NCBI GenBank assembly: GCA_903939555.1
Contig: CAJAHV010000262.1
Span: 1 to 6,585 of the forward strand
Direction of reading: 5' to 3'
Length of the DNA stretch: 6,585 bases
Source of the DNA: an uncultured Alphaproteobacteria bacterium
GTDB lineage: Bacteria > Pseudomonadota > Alphaproteobacteria > Sphingomonadales > Sphingomonadaceae
Shown: positions 5,362 through 6,585 of the stretch, one piece after another
How positions within the stretch are numbered: the first letter of the stretch is position 1
Layout of the letters: each line of letters starts with the position of its first letter
Program-made: the position numbers and the translations under genes
The notes under the pieces: model-generated
Databases searched by the model: none
What the model saw: the letters and a program-made list of their open reading frames with translations, nothing else
What the model was told of the DNA's origin: nothing

Positions 5362-6585
5362 GCCGCGGCGTGCAGCAGGTCCATGCCGCGCGCATGGCGC
5401 CGCTGAAAGCCTTTCCACAAGCTGACTTCCGCGCCACCGGGGCTGTAGGCGCCCCAGGCGGCGGTGGCGGGTGCGTTCCAGACACCCAGATCGGCATCAC
5501 TGACGCTGACATCGAGATATGATCGGGCCGCTGCATTGTCACGCAGGTTGAGATCGAGAAAGGCCGTGATGAAGTGAAGGTTGATTGCGTTGATGCGGTC
5601 CTGCCGCCAGACCTGATCCTCAAACCAGTCCATGTCCCACACCGAATTGCGCATTTCCGCCGGCACCGGGTTCAGCCCGACGGCGTGGCCCGCTTCGCGA
5701 TAGGTCAGCAGATAGCGATCAGAATGAACGGCGGTTTCAAAAATGGCTTTTGCGCCGGTGGCATAGTCGACAACCGGGTCATGGTTGCCGGCAATCAACA
5801 GCATGGGGGCCGTGATCGCCGCTAACCCTCGCGATCCCCAGGCACCGGGGTTGCCGCCGCCAGCCGGTGCCATCGCGACAATCGCCTTGACGCCGGGAAC
5901 GGTGATGGCCGCAGCGTCGGCATTGCCGCGGGCATGCCGTTGCAGCCAGCCGCCCGGAATGACCTTCATGGCTGGCCCTGCCGGATCAAGTGATGCGCCG
6001 CCGGCAGTTACCACCCCGTAGCCGCCCATCGAATAACCGACCAGGGCGATCCGGTTCGGGTCGATCTGCTTTCCCAGTCGGGCCTTCAAGCGGTCGGCGA
6101 CAAATGCGATATCGATCGGACGCAGCAGCGTGGGCGCGGCGCGATCCGCCGGTCTCGCGACATAGGGATTGGCATCTTCATGGTGGATACCGGCAACGAC
6201 ATATCCCTTCGACGCCAGGTTTTCTGTCAGCCATGTCATCGCCGCCGGAGCATTGCTGTAGCCGTGAGACAAGATAACCAGCGGCAAGGCGGTGCCAACG
6301 GGCCGGGCATCCCGCACCGCGATCCCCGGCACCGTAAAGTTGACCGGCGGCTGCGGTGGTTCGCCCCAGAAAGCCGCGGCATAGGTGACGCGGGGTGCCC
6401 GGGCGGCGGGCGCTGCCGGATACCATATATCGACAACCAGCCGCCGGTCATGAAGCGGTACGACTCCGCTTTTCAGATCGGCCTTGAGCAGATCCGGCTG
6501 GCCGGGGTTCGTAAAAATCACCGTCTGCACGCCAACCGGGAAACGGCCGACCGCTGCAAGTTCGGGCGCATCTGCGCTGGGAATG
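5334..6585 (-). CDS. Alpha/beta-hydrolase, dienelactone hydrolase/PAF-acetylhydrolase-like (5' end beyond window)
   Basis: At least 416 residues are present. A GTG at 6530 could start a 398-residue protein, but the frame stays open to the right edge and the 18 upstream residues (ending AVGRFPVG) look like the conserved VG-x-x-PVG beginning of this family, so the true start is probably outside and could carry a signal peptide. Numbered from 6530, the oxyanion-region motif LSHGYS is at 87-92, nucleophile S167 in GYSMGG, acid D251 in AGNHDPVVDY and H282 in REAGHAVGLNP: a complete catalytic triad of an ester hydrolase. The C-terminal extension after about 330, with LWKGFQRRHARGM, is seen in dienelactone-hydrolase-like esterases of alphaproteobacteria. 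The last residues APQPQAAP are low complexity and lie in a tandem duplication. It converges on the aminotransferase with 2 bases between stops. The substrate is unknown; a role in the neighbouring pathway is not supported. Confidence 0.88.
   Translation of the reverse strand, partial: IPSADAPELAAVGRFPVGVQTVIFTNPGQPDLLKADLKSGVVPLHDRRLVVDIWYPAAPAARAPRVTYAAAFWGEPPQPPVNFTVPGIAVRDARPVGTALPLVILSHGYSNAPAAMTWLTENLASKGYVVAGIHHEDANPYVARPADRAAPTLLRPIDIAFVADRLKARLGKQIDPNRIALVGYSMGGYGVVTAGGASLDPAGPAMKVIPGGWLQRHARGNADAAAITVPGVKAIVAMAPAGGGNPGAWGSRGLAAITAPMLLIAGNHDPVVDYATGAKAIFETAVHSDRYLLTYREAGHAVGLNPVPAEMRNSVWDMDWFEDQVWRQDRINAINLHFITAFLDLNLRDNAAARSYLDVSVSDADLGVWNAPATAAWGAYSPGGAEVSLWKGFQRRHARGMDLLHAAAAPQPQAAP

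Overview
The window is a GC-rich, densely packed bacterial stretch with six protein genes, no RNA genes, no mobile elements and no CRISPR array. GC content, codon use and the protein families (a GcvA-type LysR regulator, omega-amino acid:pyruvate-type transaminase, dienelactone-hydrolase-like esterase) suggest an alphaproteobacterium, perhaps a sphingomonad. That placement is inference from style, not from a marker gene.

Left half, minus strand (2844 down to 1): a tight three-gene operon. It starts with a Rieske non-heme iron oxygenase alpha subunit (2844-1621). An 11-base overlap leads into a PLP enzyme of the cystathionine gamma-synthase/lyase fold (1631-378). A 4-base ATGA overlap then leads into an FAD-dependent oxidoreductase (381 to beyond the left edge). 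In the oxygenase, the residue joining the Rieske and mononuclear iron sites is glutamate (E205) rather than the aspartate of ring-hydroxylating dioxygenases. This is known from Rieske enzymes that oxidise quaternary ammonium compounds (carnitine, glycine betaine, stachydrine).

Centre: a 120-base divergent intergenic region (2845-2964) carries two overlapping dyads, one a textbook T-N11-A LysR box. It separates the operon from the LysR-family regulator gene on the plus strand (2965-3903), which probably controls the operon. After a 111-base gap with a 10-base perfect palindrome and a TTGACA hexamer comes a class III aminotransferase (4015-5331), close to beta-alanine/omega-amino acid:pyruvate transaminases.

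Right end, minus strand: an alpha/beta-hydrolase of the dienelactone hydrolase/PAF-acetylhydrolase type runs in from beyond the right edge and ends at 5334, only 2 bases from the aminotransferase stop. An imperfect 18-base tandem repeat spans this convergent junction.

Reading them together: the divergent LysR, oxygenase, trans-sulfuration-type PLP enzyme, flavoprotein and transaminase look like a small catabolic locus for a methylated, amino-acid-like nitrogen compound, possibly also containing sulfur. The combination does not match a pathway I can name. The substrate is an inference, and the hydrolase may be an unrelated neighbour.
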